DNA of 64,000 nt from Ostrinia nubilalis (GCF_963855985.1 NC_087104.1:13888001-13952000); one strand, 5' to 3'. Numbered from the stretch's first letter, positions 45,880-56,896 are shown. The notes: generated from the letters alone by a model not told the origin. A program made the numbers and translations.

Positions 45880-45997
45880 TGTCAAGGACAGAAAAAAGTA
45901 ATTTAAAAGAAAAGAATAAAACGTCACTTTTCCGTCAACCGAAGAAAAATATGGTTTCATTTGATCTCTTCTTACTACGAAATATTATGCAGAATCA
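45880..45997 (+). repeat. 5' LTR of BEL/Pao element
   Basis: 118 bp, identical to 51929-52046. Confidence 0.93.
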
Positions 45998-45999
45998 TT

Positions 46000-46009
46000 T
46001 GGTGACCCT
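46000..46009 (+). promoter_or_regulatory. Candidate tRNA primer-binding site
   Basis: TGGTGACCCT begins two bases after the LTR. Primer-binding sites start TGG, complementary to the tRNA CCA end. The priming tRNA was not identified. Confidence 0.55.
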
Positions 46010-46340
46010 TAAGAAGACGCATTTTCTCATGATGGAGTCTTATTTGGCCGTGTAGTCCAGCGTCCAGCTCGAAAATCCGAAGATTCTCGGAAAATACCAA
46101 TCAAGGAGAGCGGAGGACACGCGCGGCGTACCAACGGTTGTTGAATTCACAACTTCTACGAACATTCTGCTAAACCAACGTTTGCTGTATTGGAAAACCA
46201 AATAGAAGGAAAGTCATAAAGGTATTCGAGTGGTAATTGTCTTCAAGTAAGTGGCTGGTGTTATTTTTTTACTTGGGTGTGTTATCGTAACCTACTTATT
46301 ACAATTTTACCTGGTTCATAGTATTGTTTTCAATTAAATC
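46010..46340 (+). other. 5' leader of BEL/Pao element
   Basis: About 330 bp of non-coding leader before the gag start. Confidence 0.65.
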
Positions 46341-49300
46341 ATGGCGTCAGACTCTGACAGCGCTTCCACAGTCATTGAGCATGATTTGTTAAGAGATCTG
46401 ATAAAGAAAAGGGGGTCTGAAAAGGGCAAATTAACGTTGTTCAGAAAGTACCTAGCCAAATTGGACCCCCAGGCAATTTCAGCTGAACAGATCATAGATC
46501 TCGAGCTACGGACTGACAAGGTTAGAACAGTATTTTCAAAATTCGAAAAAATCCAGGACAGAATTGAGACTCTCAGTACAGATATAGATAAAGAGTTAGA
46601 GGAGAGGGAATGTTTTGAGAACTCCTACTACGAGTCAGTGGCTAGGGCAAAGAATTACCTAAACCAAAATAAACCCAATAATGCTTCATCCAATTCAAAC
46701 CAGGACAATAATGCTTCTCAAATTTTTCCAGATTCAAATGCAATTAAATATCCTGATATTTCCTTGCCAAGCTTTTCAGGCAATATCACGCAATGGATTG
46801 AATTCAGAGACACCTTTGATGCGCTTGTTAACAAGACAAGTTTGAAATCCATTCAGAAGTTTAAATACCTGCGTGGTTGCTTGAAGGGTAGTGCGCTGGA
46901 GGTTGTGAGCTCATTGGAGTATTCCGAGGAGAGCTATGCTATAGCTTGGCAGCTTTTGTGTGAGCGCTACAATAATCCAAAGGTGTTAGTATATAACCAT
47001 CTAAGAGCTCTTATTAACATTAGCAATGTTCCCACTAATGCCAATTCTTTAAGAGATTTAGCTGACAACATATCTAAGCACATGCGAACGCTAAAATCAC
47101 TCAACATTTGTACTGATGGTTGGGATCTATTAGTAATTTTTCTCTTGTCTGCTAAGCTTGAAGCGCACATGCAACGTAAATGGGAGGAAAAAAGTGTTTC
47201 ACGTGATTTACCTACGTTACAGGAATTTAAGTCGTTTTTGCGAGCTCAAGCTGACCTTCAAGAGACGCTGGACCAGGCAGGTACCGGTTCCAGTGAACAG
47301 CCTTCCACCTCGGCGCGGAAGGTCATGCTGGCCACGTCCTCTCCTGGCTCTCAGAGTAAGGTACCACCTAACAACAATACCCGTCGTAATCAATGTCCTA
47401 ATTGCAAAGAGAGTCACTACATCAACCAATGCTCAAAGTTCTTGGCTCTGAAAGTACCGTCACGCATCCAATTGATTAAGAAATTAGGCCTTTGTCTTAA
47501 CTGCTTAGGTTCAAACCATATCTTACCAAATTGCAAATCTTCGAACTGTCGAACCTGTAAACGAAAGCACCACACTTTATTACATATTACTCAAAATGAC
47601 ACTCCACAACCGAGTACGTTACCACAGCCACAGTTATCAACTATGTATAACCCAGAACCTATTCGTACCAATGCTGAATCTCAATCAGTAAACTTATTTA
47701 CAAACCAACAAATAACCAACACCACTTTAGGCACGGTTGATAACAATTTACCAATTCAACACAAAGCGATTTTGCTTTCTACTGCGCAAATAACTGTTGT
47801 AGATATCAATAACCAATTACATACAATGCGAGCCTTGTTGGACTCAGGTTCACAGTCAAACTACATTACTCAAAGTGCATTTAATAAATTAAATTTAAAG
47901 GCACAAAAATTAGATATGGAGGTCATTGGGTTTAATGAAAATGTAACCAAAATTAACCAATTGTGCAACCTAAAAGTAAACTCAATGGACAATACATTCT
48001 CTACCAATTTGTCTTGCTTTATTGTACCTAACATTTGTAGTTTGCCTTCGTACTTACCAAGTGCGCAGGGTCTAAATATACCTAAACGAATTAATCTTGC
48101 AGACGCCTCATTCTATAAAGGGGGTGAAATCGATATCATCATCGGTGCTGAACTATTCTACCAACTACTATGCATTGGCCAACACTGTCTCGGAGACGGT
48201 TTACCAATTTTACAAAGAACTCGATTAGGTTGGGTGGTTTCAGGCTGCGTCTCTGTAGTAAACAAACCCTTACAAGTAAGATGCAATTTTACTCTTAATT
48301 CAAATAATTTTTTGAGAGACTGTGACCAGATAATGAAATCTCCAAATGATGATACCACATATTGTGAAAATGTCTTTGCGACACACACAAGAACAGCTGA
48401 TGGTAATTTCACTGTCAAAATTCCCCTTCAGGAGCCTGTCACAAGTCTCGGGTCATCTCTACCAATTGCATACAAACGATTTCGATCACTAGAATCTAAA
48501 TTTGAGAAAAATCCAGAGTTTAAAGGTAAATATGTAGAGTTCATGGACGATTTTATAAATGCAGGGCATATGATTGAGAAAACAACCTCTGAGCCTTGTA
48601 ATTACCTACCTCACCACGCAGTCTTGAACCCTCAAAAAACAACAACACCTTTGCGAGTAGTTATTGATGCATCCTGTAAAACCAGTAGTGGAAAGTCTTT
48701 GAATGACATACAACACAAGGGTACAATGGACCAAGATAGTTTGGATAATATTTTGATACGATTTCGAAAACACAAATATGTTATTAGTGCAGATATAAAA
48801 AAAATGTATAGGAACATATTTATTGACCCAACACAACAACACTTACAATGTGTATTTTGGCGTGATAACCCAAACAAGCCACTTCTGACATACCAATTAA
48901 CTACGCTTAGTTTTGGCTTGAAATGTGCGCCATACTTGGCTACTCGATGTTTAAAACAACTCGCAGACGAGAACAAAAAGTCATTTCCAATAGCTTCTTC
49001 TGTTATAGTTTCAGACTTTTATATGGATGATTTGATTCATGGTCAGGACGACGACCTTGAATTAGCCAAAACAGCCGTTCAAATAGATAACATTTTGAAA
49101 GGCGCAAACTTTCACCTAAGAAAATGGAAGTCCAACTCAGAAACTGTAGTGGACCATATTAGAAACTCTACTCATGCACCTACCGATAATAACGAATTAA
49201 CTTCGCTAGGGTCAGGTACACATAAAGTATTAGGACTCGCGTGGTCAAATGATGACGATAGCATACGGTATAAGTTAGAAGTAGAACCAGTACCAACCGA

Positions 49301-49460
49301 CTTAACCAAAAGGAAGGTTTTATCTATAGCCTCTGCCATTTTCGACCCTTTGGGTCTGTTAGGACCCTTAATAATAATTGCGAAATGTTTCATACAACGT
49401 TTATGGAAAATTAAAATTAACTGGGACGAAAATCTACCTAACGAGTTTTGTTATGAATAG
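46341..49460 (+). CDS. BEL/Pao Gag-protease-RT portion, ends at premature TAG
   Basis: A 1039-aa frame beginning at an ATG in good context (AAATCATGGCG). A Gag region of the DUF1759 style comes first. Cys/His knuckles start near residues 352 and 385, with a third Cys-His cluster after them. The aspartic protease has the canonical D-S-G at about 501. The RT catalytic motif is YMDD (about 894-897), followed by the connection region that in this family leads to RNase H. The frame stops at TAG 49458-49460 but continues in the same frame with no further stop for 2.1 kb (next entry). The stop therefore lies inside Pol, not at a gag/pol boundary. The protein made here would have RT but lack RNase H and integrase. 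Confidence 0.93.
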   Translation: MASDSDSASTVIEHDLLRDLIKKRGSEKGKLTLFRKYLAKLDPQAISAEQIIDLELRTDKVRTVFSKFEKIQDRIETLSTDIDKELEERECFENSYYESVARAKNYLNQNKPNNASSNSNQDNNASQIFPDSNAIKYPDISLPSFSGNITQWIEFRDTFDALVNKTSLKSIQKFKYLRGCLKGSALEVVSSLEYSEESYAIAWQLLCERYNNPKVLVYNHLRALINISNVPTNANSLRDLADNISKHMRTLKSLNICTDGWDLLVIFLLSAKLEAHMQRKWEEKSVSRDLPTLQEFKSFLRAQADLQETLDQAGTGSSEQPSTSARKVMLATSSPGSQSKVPPNNNTRRNQCPNCKESHYINQCSKFLALKVPSRIQLIKKLGLCLNCLGSNHILPNCKSSNCRTCKRKHHTLLHITQNDTPQPSTLPQPQLSTMYNPEPIRTNAESQSVNLFTNQQITNTTLGTVDNNLPIQHKAILLSTAQITVVDINNQLHTMRALLDSGSQSNYITQSAFNKLNLKAQKLDMEVIGFNENVTKINQLCNLKVNSMDNTFSTNLSCFIVPNICSLPSYLPSAQGLNIPKRINLADASFYKGGEIDIIIGAELFYQLLCIGQHCLGDGLPILQRTRLGWVVSGCVSVVNKPLQVRCNFTLNSNNFLRDCDQIMKSPNDDTTYCENVFATHTRTADGNFTVKIPLQEPVTSLGSSLPIAYKRFRSLESKFEKNPEFKGKYVEFMDDFINAGHMIEKTTSEPCNYLPHHAVLNPQKTTTPLRVVIDASCKTSSGKSLNDIQHKGTMDQDSLDNILIRFRKHKYVISADIKKMYRNIFIDPTQQHLQCVFWRDNPNKPLLTYQLTTLSFGLKCAPYLATRCLKQLADENKKSFPIASSVIVSDFYMDDLIHGQDDDLELAKTAVQIDNILKGANFHLRKWKSNSETVVDHIRNSTHAPTDNNELTSLGSGTHKVLGLAWSNDDDSIRYKLEVEPVPTDLTKRKVLSIASAIFDPLGLLGPLIIIAKCFIQRLWKIKINWDENLPNEFCYE

Positions 49461-51587
49461 GAATCATTTTATAACAAATTAAATTATGTAAACTCAATAG
49501 TTATTCCGCGACTTGTCCTTATCAGTGATTACATCAAGGCGGAGCTGCACGGATTCTGTGACAGTTCATTGACCGCTTATGGCGCGGCTATCTATGTACG
49601 TTCTCTTGATAGGCATGGTAACGTGGTTGTACGATTGCTTTGCGCGAAGTCGCGGGTTGCGCGAAACGAAACAATACCGAAATTAGAATTACGTGCTTGT
49701 TTATTGTTAGCCATATTATACAACAAGGTTAATGATGCCCTGAAACAAGAAATACCTAACATATTCTTGTGGTCAGATTCGAGAGTGGCGTTGGCTTGGA
49801 TAAATTCCAAATCGGACAAATTATCAACCTTCATCAAACATAGAGTAACTGAAATAAATAAATTAACCAATACGAAGGATTGGTACTGGGTTTGCTCGAG
49901 TGACAACCCTGCGGACCTGCTGTCGAGGGGGGTAGAGGCCGATAAACTGCCAGCGTGTTCCCTTTGGTGGCAGGGCCCCGCATGGTTGTCCCAGCCTACG
50001 ATTCCAGAGAACATTCTATTACAACCCTATTCTTATGATGAGACTTTAAACACAACCAATTGTAACGTTTCTACCAATTCTAGTGATACAATTGATAACA
50101 AGTTGTTTGAACGTTGGTCGAACCTCAAGAAGTTAAATCGTTGCTTTGCATTTGTGTTAAGATTTATTCACAATTGTAGAGATCCAAAAAACAAATTAAC
50201 TATTTCATTGTCAGCCCTAGAGTTGAACGATGCTTTAATCAAATTAATACGATTTGCACAGATTCAGTCGTATGCTACCGAATATAATTTACTTAGTAAA
50301 AATAAACAATTACCGAGGTCATCGAACTTATTGTCCTTGAATCCCTTTATTGACGAGGGGGTTATGCGTGTGGGGGGTCGTTTAGGCCAGTCTAACTACA
50401 ACTACGATAAGAAACACCCCATAATACTACCACGTCACCACCCACTTACAGAGTTGATAGTTGTTGACTTTCATAAGCGATTGTTGCATGCAGGCCCGCA
50501 ATTATTATTGTCATCCATACGTGAGCAATATTGGCCTGTGCACGGCAAGCAACTAGTAAATAAAATAGTACATAAATGTGTGACGTGTTTCAGAGCTAAG
50601 CCTAAGGTAACTACACCGATTATGGGTAACCTACCCCCATCGCGAGTTAACCCTGCACTTCCCTTTGTATTGACAAGCGTTGATTACGCGGGCCCATTTC
50701 ATATTAGGGACAGGAGAGGACGAGGATTCAAGGCAAGTAAATGCTATATCGCTGTATTTGTGTGCTTAACAACCAAGGCTGTTCACATAGAGCTGGTATC
50801 TAGCTTGGAAACCAATAACTTTCTCGCGGCTTTTAAACGATTCATATCCCGTAGGGGAAAACCAAAAGAAATGTTGAGTGATAATGGCACAACATTTCAT
50901 GGAGCTAACAATGAGCTTAAGGAATTGTATAATTTTCTAAGGGATAGCTTGGATGAGTTTACAACCTCATGCGCTAGTGAGGGGATTATCTGGAAATATC
51001 TGCCTGGTTACACCCCGCATATGGGGGGGTTGCATGAGGGGGCTGTAAAGTCTTGTAAATACCATCTGAAACGAGTATTAGGTAATTCTTTGTTGACTTT
51101 TGAGGAGTTCGCAACCGTTCTCACTCAAGTAGAATCCATTCTTAATTCTCGGCCCTTGTGTCCGTTGCCTAATTCAGCTAATGATGAAATATTTTGTTTG
51201 ACGCCAGCCCACTTCTTGATAGGCAGAACACCCATTTCGATACCTGACTATAATTATACAGACGTGCCAATGGGCAGATTGACACACTATCAACAGTTGC
51301 AACAGCTGTACCAAAGCTTTTGGCAGCGTTGGTCGAGGGACTATATTGGACTTCTGCAGACCCGTACCAAGTGGAGGAGCTCAAAGGGCATCAGTCTACG
51401 TGATGGCACCATCGTACTCGTGAAGGATGACCGGCTGCCCCCGAACCAATGGAAACTAGGACGCATCGTTAACTGCTGCAAGGGGAAGGACGGAGTCACG
51501 AGGGTTGCGGAGATCCACACTTCAGGGGGAGTCATCAAACGCGCGTTCAACAACATTTGTCCACTACCTATAAATGGAATTGATTAA
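49461..51587 (+). CDS. BEL/Pao RNase H-integrase portion, downstream of premature TAG
   Basis: Same reading frame as the upstream piece, open from just after the TAG to 51587. The first Met is at 49569, but that is not a natural start because RNase H sequence begins before it: CDSS at about 1074 in the joint numbering, counting the stop as one codon. RNase H continues with SDSRVAL and NPADLLSRG. Integrase follows, with an HHCC finger and catalytic D, D and E at about 1448, 1514 and 1566; the wide D-E gap of about 51 residues fits BEL elements. The C-terminus carries a WKLGRIV block typical of the DUF5641-like tail. No other lesion was seen. Confidence 0.92.
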   Translation, partial: ESFYNKLNYVNSIVIPRLVLISDYIKAELHGFCDSSLTAYGAAIYVRSLDRHGNVVVRLLCAKSRVARNETIPKLELRACLLLAILYNKVNDALKQEIPNIFLWSDSRVALAWINSKSDKLSTFIKHRVTEINKLTNTKDWYWVCSSDNPADLLSRGVEADKLPACSLWWQGPAWLSQPTIPENILLQPYSYDETLNTTNCNVSTNSSDTIDNKLFERWSNLKKLNRCFAFVLRFIHNCRDPKNKLTISLSALELNDALIKLIRFAQIQSYATEYNLLSKNKQLPRSSNLLSLNPFIDEGVMRVGGRLGQSNYNYDKKHPIILPRHHPLTELIVVDFHKRLLHAGPQLLLSSIREQYWPVHGKQLVNKIVHKCVTCFRAKPKVTTPIMGNLPPSRVNPALPFVLTSVDYAGPFHIRDRRGRGFKASKCYIAVFVCLTTKAVHIELVSSLETNNFLAAFKRFISRRGKPKEMLSDNGTTFHGANNELKELYNFLRDSLDEFTTSCASEGIIWKYLPGYTPHMGGLHEGAVKSCKYHLKRVLGNSLLTFEEFATVLTQVESILNSRPLCPLPNSANDEIFCLTPAHFLIGRTPISIPDYNYTDVPMGRLTHYQQLQQLYQSFWQRWSRDYIGLLQTRTKWRSSKGISLRDGTIVLVKDDRLPPNQWKLGRIVNCCKGKDGVTRVAEIHTSGGVIKRAFNNICPLPINGID

Positions 51588-51928
51588 TTATTTAAGTTTA
51601 TTACCTACTAAGTTTCAATATTATCTTAAGTTAATATTATGTATGTATATTGTTTGTATTAATTTAGAGTCAAGGGTGTACTTACCAATAGTTACTATGT
51701 ACCTATGTGGGACTTGGTTTGTATTCGTTTAAATAATTTCCTATTGTTTGTTTCAATTACCCACTTAGGATTAGTAGGTATGTGTGAAACCTGGGTGTCT
51801 GGTACCTTTTTTCATGGATTAACAAACTTAAATTTATTTCAATTGATTAAACTTATTATTACCAGAGACCTAGATTTTACTGGATAAGGTTTTGTAGTTC
51901 TATATTAATAATGCCTGTGGTGGCAGCA
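51588..51928 (+). other. 3' non-coding region of BEL/Pao element
   Basis: 341 bp between pol and the 3' LTR. The bases before the LTR (GTGGTGGCAGCA) are only a weak polypurine tract. Confidence 0.65.
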
Positions 51929-52046
51929 TGTCAAGGACAGAAAAAAGTAATTTAAAAGAAAAGAATAAAACGTCACTTTTCCGTCAACCGAAGAAAAATA
52001 TGGTTTCATTTGATCTCTTCTTACTACGAAATATTATGCAGAATCA
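51929..52046 (+). repeat. 3' LTR of BEL/Pao element
   Basis: 118 bp, identical to the 5' LTR, followed by the GTCGA duplication. Confidence 0.93.
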
Positions 52047-52051
52047 GTCGA

Positions 52052-52591
52052 CACAACAAGAAGAAGAAGATCTAATCTAAGGCCTTGGTGCGAATGGTAG
52101 GTATGTCGACCATATTTGAGGGGACCAAACATTTGTGTAAAAAAAGTTAACCTTCAACATTTTCATAAACTTTTATTTCTGTAAACATTGAAAAAAAATC
52201 TTTACACTGAAGTTAAAAATGGTTTAATAAAAAAAAAAAAATAAAGAAGAAAATGGAGGCATCTTTATTTCGATTAATATTTTCTATGTTCATAAAAACT
52301 TGTCGGGATGGAACCTACTGTCCCTCCTTCCGTTATCATAAAGGGAAATGACATGAAACCGCAGGGTATGAATTTAAATCTTCAAGAACAATGATGTTTT
52401 GTTCGGCTAATTTTTAACTTCGCCGCCTGTTGGCCGAGGTATTCTCAAGTAGTTAGCAACGCTAATATCCATTATTGATGAGTAGGTAGGCGTTCAGTTG
52501 AAAAACCAAAAAGAAATCAGTTCTAACAGTAAGTAAAAAGTACAAGTGTTTGAAAAAAAGGTAGAATTGAAGAAGATAATGCTGGAACAGA
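52052..52591. other. No recognised feature
   Basis: Nothing supported. Confidence 0.5.
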
Positions 52592-52730
52592 GTTCGTTCG
52601 TTTGTTTCAGCCAAATGACGTCCACTGCTGGACAAAGGCCTCCTCCAAGGTTTTCCACAATGAACGGTCCTGCGCTGCCAGCATCCAGGCTCTTCCCGCG
52701 ACCTTTACCAGATCGTCGGTCCACCTAGTA
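52592..52730 (-). repeat. RTE-like LINE 3' end fragment
   Basis: GTTCGTTCGTTTGTTTCAGC, GACGTCCACTGCTGGACAAA, GATCGTCGGTCCACCTAGTA. Confidence 0.75.
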
Positions 52731-52795
52731 GGAGTGGAACAGAGTAGTTGACACTAAAAGTCAAGTGATACACTTTTTTTGACTTTTTTTTTGTA

Positions 52796-52930
52796 GTCCT
52801 ACTAGGTGAACCGACGATGTGTTTAAGGTCGTGGGTGGTGTCTGGACGCGAGCAACGTAAGATTGATCGTTGAGGAAGTCCTTGGGGGAGGCGATTGTCC
52901 AGCAGTGGACGAATAGGTACTTAGTTAAAC
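52796..52930 (+). repeat. RTE-like LINE 3' end fragment, opposing orientation
   Basis: Begins CCTACTAGGTGAACCGACGA and ends CCAGCAGTGGACG. Head-to-head with 52592-52730, giving an imperfect inverted pair. Confidence 0.7.
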
Positions 52931-53411
52931 TAACAGGGCTAGAAAAACGTTTGCCTCCTGTCACATAAAAAAAAAGTGTTTTTATAAATTTCTTGGAATT
53001 ATTGATAGGCCGACAATTTTAAAATGCTGATTCAAACAAACCATTACAATTTAACAATGCTATAGATATCATTATTCAGCTAAACAATTAGTTAGTCTTT
53101 GTGTCCGCCGCTAACACTAACCGCTAGTTATCTTCATTGAACAGACGTCGGCACATTAAACTATACAATATTGTTGAAAAATGACCCCTATTATAAGTAC
53201 TTAAAGGGCCACAGTACCTAGTTTGAAGTGCTGTCGTCTACACAACTGGGTCTATGCGTTTTGAATCGCCGCGAAATGGTTTATTAATGAAACGAATTAT
53301 TGTGTGAAATTACTGAGTGTTGATTGTCATCTGTCCTACATGTGACTTACATGCATATAAGTTGCAGGACAACATTGAAAGATTAATAGAAATAGCGATT
53401 GGATTACAATA
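52931..53411. other. No recognised feature
   Basis: Nothing supported. Confidence 0.5.
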
Positions 53412-54092
53412 TACAGGGTGGAAAAGATAAGTGATCTCACTCGATTATTTCTAAACTATGCAAGATATCGAAAAACTGGTTACTGATCCTGAAAGTGTTT
53501 CACGAGCTCTATCCAACAGTACCAATAAAATAGGTTACAACATAAACTGGATCTATCCGAAAATTCAATGTTTCCAGCTTCCATACATTTAGTAAAACCA
53601 CTTAATATTAAAAACTTTACAAGCTATCCAAAAACTGGTTACTGATCCTGAAAGTGCTTCATGAGCTCTATCCAACGGTACCAACAATACGTTACAAAAT
53701 AAACTGGGTCTGTCCGAAAATTCAATGTTTCCAACTTCCATACATTTAGTACTGCCACAGTCATGGCACTCATGTCTTGATAATATTGTAGCAAGTAAAG
53801 CCTAGAACCAATGTTTTCCATGAATAATTTTTAATAAGAATGCAATTAACGAGTTCATTTTAAGTGTTTATTATTTAATAAAAAAATATTACACTTTTCA
53901 TATTGTGTGGCTGGCATACATTTAGTATGGAGGCTAAAAACATTTAATTTTCGGATAGATCCAGTTAATTCTGTAACCTATTACTGATACAGTTAGAAAG
54001 AGCTCGTGAAGCTCTTTCAGGATCAGTTACCAGTTTTTAGATATCTTGTGTAGTAATAATCGAGTGAGATCACTTATCGTTTCCACCCTGTA
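53412..54092. mobile_element. TACAGGGTGGAAA inverted-repeat element with internal duplication
   Basis: 681 bp. The left TACAGGGTGGAAA...AGTGATCTCACTCGAT and right ATCGAGTGAGATCACTTATC...TTTCCACCCTGTA are long inverted ends of about 170 bp. Part of the left end is repeated in tandem at about 53605-53760 (GGTTACTGATCCTGAAAGTG). TATA-type flanks match the 33071 foldback. Confidence 0.82.
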
Positions 54093-55734
54093 TATCCTTT
54101 CATCCACGAAGACGCACCCCACCATTCTTCCGCTTATGTTTGAGTGTTAGCGGTACACACTAAATTATCCATGAGTGCACACGCACACACAATAATGACG
54201 CTCGGATTGCTTGGATCGAACTCCCCGCACCTCACGCTTCCCTCCACCAAAAATTGGTGGGGCGCGTCTTCCTGGATGAGACGATCTATAGAAACAAAAT
54301 TATTTTGTCTCAATACAACGGTAGACTGCTAACTGGTAAATCTAAAAGGAAAGTTAACTACATACCTACTTAAAAATTTTTTTGGCAGGACATTAAAAGC
54401 AATAAACAATAGAAGCAACTACTTACGTTCACCAAATCTGAAGATAATGCAGCCGAGAAGAATTCCTGGTCTTACGGGTTACCTGCTGAAAACACAAAAA
54501 GTTTCTTGAACAAAATGTCTTAATCACGCGCGTATATCTTTATTTAGGTGTAAAGTTCGTGTACATGCCGTCATGCACATAATATAACGATAGTGTTATG
54601 TCTATCAAAACTTTTGAAAAACGAACAGTAGCGAGCCACCACACATGTAAAGCTCGCCTTCGTGAATTGCAACAACTATACTACAAGTGATTACTAAAAC
54701 TTTAGCGTGCATTATAAAAATCATTAAATACTTCCAACGAAGTACTTTGAAAAAACAACTGCATCTAATGGCTGTATAAGCAGAGTCCCATTTTCAATTT
54801 CAATTAGTGATGAGTCTAAACATCCCTTCAAAGACAACCGTTTATTTATTCACTTTTGCCCCACATGCACTGAAATGTACTATGCATTTACGATCTGATG
54901 GTTTGTGGGTTGGGGCAATTCAGTAAAAAGTACTATTGTGAGACATCATTTAATATTACAATGTCCAACATGTATACGTCATGTATTTACGCGAAAGATC
55001 TTACTCAAGCCTGTCACTGGACTAAATATTGAAATGCAAATAAATATTGAAAATCACAGGCATACAATTTGAGAATTTTGAGTGTCATTACTAAAATACG
55101 GATTTAAAGGTTTTTTTATTTTCATTATTTTACACATCAACAACGGTAGTCTAGTGCTACCAGAATGTAATGTCTGATGCCATTCCATAAACTAGATACC
55201 TACTGCCAGCAACGATTAAAAATCAAACACAAAAATTGGTTCATAAGACCACTCCTATGGACAATTTATTGGACATTATGAAGCAATAAATGAATAAGCT
55301 AGGAAAAACTACTTTACAAATATTCACTTTGACAGTATTGAAAGAAAATTCTGCATATTTTATTCTTCTTTTCTACCAGTTAAATTGTAACTGAGGTTAC
55401 ACAAAACCTTAATGTCAAACTTTATGTGCGGCCATTAGCGTGAACTACGAATAAACTATTCGCTTTTATTTTACAACTTAGACCGCAAAAGAAGGCACAT
55501 TAAGTTGTTAGTTTCATCAAAGGGACATGCCAGTAATAAAGCCCGCACAACTGCCTCATTTAAATATTCAAAAGCTTTGCGACTAACCAATGATCCAGTT
55601 GAAGAAAATTATATGGAAACCTCTACTTTCTAACATCAACGCTGTCAATGTCCACGCTTGAAAGTGTGCGATTGTGATAGAATATGTCATTAATTTATTA
55701 GAGGTCTTAGCACTTAACTTTTTTATTTATTTTT
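54093..55734. other. No recognised feature
   Basis: About 1.6 kb, nothing supported. Confidence 0.45.
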
Positions 55735-55892
55735 TTATAACACAAATTGCGTGAGCCCCTCGTACTAAGCTAAAATATGCTTGTATCACGAGTGAGCTCA
55801 GCACAATAGTCGAGCGGCGGGGACCGAACCCGCGTTCCCCGGATCACGAGTCGGCCAGTCCGACCCCTTCACCGTTCGGCTATCGTGGCTTC
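55735..55892 (-). mobile_element. Second tRNA-derived SINE (family D)
   Basis: On the minus strand: a tRNA-like head with A-box-like TAGCCGAACGGTGAAGGG, a B-box-like GGTTCGGTCCCC, then the body and an A-run (T-run at 55735). A fragment of the tail is at 19128-19175. Confidence 0.75.
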
Positions 55893-55974
55893 AACTGGGT
55901 CAGTACTTGAAGTATGGGAGCGGCTAAGTGCGGTATTCGATTGCCCTGCAAAACTAACTAACTAACTAACTTAC

Positions 55975-56290
55975 TAACTATGGGAGCGGCACGGGAAGGG
56001 TCATCATCATCATCATCTCAGCCATAGGACGTCCACTGCTGAACATAGGCCTCCCCCAATGCTTTCCATGTTACCCGGTTGGTAGCGGCCTGCGTCCAGC
56101 GCTTTCCTGCTTGCTACCTTTATGATGTTGTCGGTCCACCTTGTGGGTGGACGGGAAGGGTGACATTGACATAATAAATTATGACGGGACAGAGTGTACA
56201 AATCTGAAGCCGATTTGAAGTCTCGCTGACGTTTGACGTCACAAAAAAGCACTCTCACACATACCTTAGGCACTGAGTTAAGCGCTACAC
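55975..56290. repeat. Interspersed family E copy split by a LINE fragment
   Basis: Left piece GGGAGCGGCACGGGAAGGG, right piece GGGTGACATTGACATAATAA to CTTAGGCACTGAGTTAAGCG, interrupted at 56001-56150. A short (CTAA)n run lies upstream at 55953-55977. Confidence 0.6.
56001..56150 (-). mobile_element. RTE-like LINE 3' end with 10-bp target duplication
   Basis: 150 bp with the (ATC)n tail at 56001-56017 and 5' truncation at GGTCCACCTTGTGGGTGG. ACGGGAAGGG occurs at 55991-56000 and again at 56151-56160, a clear target-site duplication. Confidence 0.88.
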
Positions 56291-56630
56291 TTACTACACT
56301 CGCGAGCAAAAGTATGGAATCACTTACATGAAGTTGTTTCCACGCGATCTAGTGTACTAACGAATTTGTTAGGAACAAAAAAAGTGACACCATTTTAAAG
56401 ATTAAACTTTTATCTTTAAATTGATACCAAATTCATTTAAATCACACCAGTATTTAAAAAGATATCCCGGCTGATGTGGAGAAGTAACGAAATAGACATG
56501 TATGAACTGTTTGATACGTCGCGATTTGCGGCCTATTTACCCCCTATAAAAGCACGCGTTTTCGGATTTTTGCTTTCACACGTTGATTCATACACATCTC
56601 CGCTTCTTTTGACACTTTACCTGGGACTCT

Positions 56631-56896
56631 ACACCTTCAGAAGCAGCACAAATCGTTGCACTATTGCAAGAAGGACTCAGCCAGCGGGCTGTCGCACGTC
56701 AGCGCCACATAAGCCAGTCCTGGGTTTCGAAAGTTTTAAGACGCTTTCGGGAGACTGGTGGCTTTATCCCGAGACTAAGTTCTGAACAGCGCCGGCGCAC
56801 ATCGCAGAGGGAAGACCGTTTTTTCATGTCAACCTCCTCTATGAAATCGTCATTTGACTGGAATCGACGTCCAGTAAAAGCTCAGAAATGTTCGTA
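56631..56896 (+). pseudogene. Tc1/mariner transposase N-terminal fragment, left arm
   Basis: Fragment with the paired-like helix-turn-helix DNA-binding segment (SQRAVARQRHISQSWVSKVL). It begins upstream of the first Met at 56664 and ends at a stop at 56895-56897, before any catalytic residues. A mirror copy lies in the right arm on the minus strand (about 57333-57600). Confidence 0.75.

Larger units (their letters stand above)
45880..52046 (+). mobile_element. BEL/Pao LTR retrotransposon, apparently recent, one nonsense codon
   Basis: A 6167-bp element with two 118-bp LTRs (TGTCAAGG...GAATCA) that read as identical, flanked by a perfect 5-bp duplication GTCGA (45875-45879 and 52047-52051). 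One long gag-pol frame carries gag, protease, RT, RNase H and integrase in the BEL order. It is interrupted only by an in-frame TAG at 49458-49460. The LTRs are very short for an LTR element. Identical LTRs imply a young insertion. A related solo LTR at 19783 shows the family has an older history here. Confidence 0.94.

Noticed and set aside
56474..56785. 103- and 111-codon frames in the two foldback arms as genes
   Set aside because: They are the same DNA on opposite strands in the inverted repeat and are out of frame with the recognisable transposase segment.
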